From the NCBI GenBank assembly GCA_944472155.2, contig OX235277.1:8442804-8506803 (forward strand): DNA of 64,000 nucleotides. The letters run 5' to 3'. The notes below the pieces were generated by a model, which saw only the letters and a list, made by a program, of their open reading frames with translations, did no database searches and was not told where the DNA came from. This DNA is from Trichobilharzia szidati. Taxonomy: Eukaryota > Platyhelminthes > Trematoda > Strigeidida > Schistosomatidae. The position numbers and the translations under genes were made by a program. Positions 63,766 through 64,000 of this stretch are shown piece by piece; positions within the stretch are counted from its first letter, which is position 1, and the number at the start of each line of letters is the position of its first letter.

Positions 63766-63935
63766 CGAAACCTAGGTGGGGAGGATCCAGCTAATATCAT
63801 CAAATCAATGTGCACCGTGATGGCAAGCCACCTAGAATGGTGGCCACATCGCAAAACTCTGACTGATAGAATTCAGTCTGCACCAAAGAAAAGACTAGAC
63901 ACGTCACAATAATTACTAGTGTTCAATGAAAAAAG
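63766..63935 (+). repeat. SINE-C, plus copy facing the previous
   Basis: CACGAAACCTAGGTGGGGAG, CATCAAATCAATGTGCACCG, AAGCCACCTAGAATGGTGGC, GATAGAATTCAGTCTGCACC, with a decayed terminus (CACAATAATTACTAGTGTTC). Forms an inverted pair with the minus copy. Confidence 0.75.
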
Positions 63936-64000
63936 GCCGCCTTCACAGGTAGATAATGGATGAGAAGAAATAAAGTCTAAATATCTATTAGCTGAATGCT

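Noticed and set aside
1..64000. CRISPR arrays, operons, ribosome binding sites and similar bacterial features
   Set aside because: No evenly spaced direct repeats; the content is that of an animal genome.

Overview
The window looks like intergenic and intronic DNA of a blood fluke (Schistosomatidae, most likely genus Schistosoma). The reasons are AT-rich DNA packed with degenerate retroelements, tRNA-headed repeats that carry a hammerhead-ribozyme core (the Smalpha type known from Schistosoma mansoni), RTE-clade (SR2-like) and CR1/Jockey-like LINEs, and many Penelope-like elements (PLEs). The species call is inferred from repeat content; I could not run a search.

Host genes: I can support only two. 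At 26776-28230 (minus) there is a long first coding exon of a protocadherin-type cadherin: signal peptide, EC1, EC2, the start of EC3, and a phase-0 splice donor. At 55413-55600 (plus) there is a broken, intronless histone H4 copy. No further cadherin exon was recognised at lower coordinates.

Repeat families, using working names. (1) Smalpha-type SINEs: a 5' leader, a tRNA-like box A/box B head, a hammerhead core and a tail; they often sit in head-to-head inverted pairs. (2) SINE-B: a tRNA-like head that can keep a 7-bp acceptor stem, and a 3' end that matches the 3' end of the RTE LINEs in this window. (3) SINE-C: a tRNA-like head and a palindromic terminus (ACTAGTTACTAGT type). (4) RTE LINEs, mostly 5'-truncated, with AAT-rich tails. 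(5) LINE-2, a CR1/Jockey-like family with a YADD reverse transcriptase. (6) LINE-3, poorly preserved. (7) At least five PLE lineages (A to E, plus PLE-1), recognised by the YxDD/VDD RT motif and a GIY-YIG endonuclease domain (IY...YIG(Q/R)T...EH).

Layout: 1-1840 PLE-1 with an inverted copy of its tail; 2270-8320 Smalpha, RTE and SINE-C debris; 8894-10750 PLE-E split by a LINE-2; 10838-13785 Smalpha and SINE-B; 14605-16757 an RTE with a PLE-B in its tail; 17955-25150 SINE-rich; 25262-26720 RTE and PLE-D; 26776-28230 cadherin exon; 28910-31560 RTE endonuclease remnant and Smalpha; 31565-36760 left arm of a large inverted duplication, ending at a 499-bp run of N (36761-37259); 37260-39960 PLE-B and PLE-C; 40085-47560 SINE and RTE; 47886-49485 an RTE split by a PLE-A with a 15-bp target-site duplication; 50485-55600 RTE, PLE-E, PLE-D and the H4 pseudogene; 55890-63445 LINE-2 and the right arm of the inverted duplication; 63455-63935 SINE-C.

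The genes do not work together as a pathway. The window's interest lies in how the retroelements interact: PLEs with inverted copies of their own 3' ends, PLE insertions in RTE elements, a SINE that appears to borrow an RTE 3' end, ribozyme-bearing SINEs in inverted pairs, and a multi-kilobase inverted duplication with a filled and an empty LINE site. All coordinates of degenerate elements are approximate because they were read by eye.
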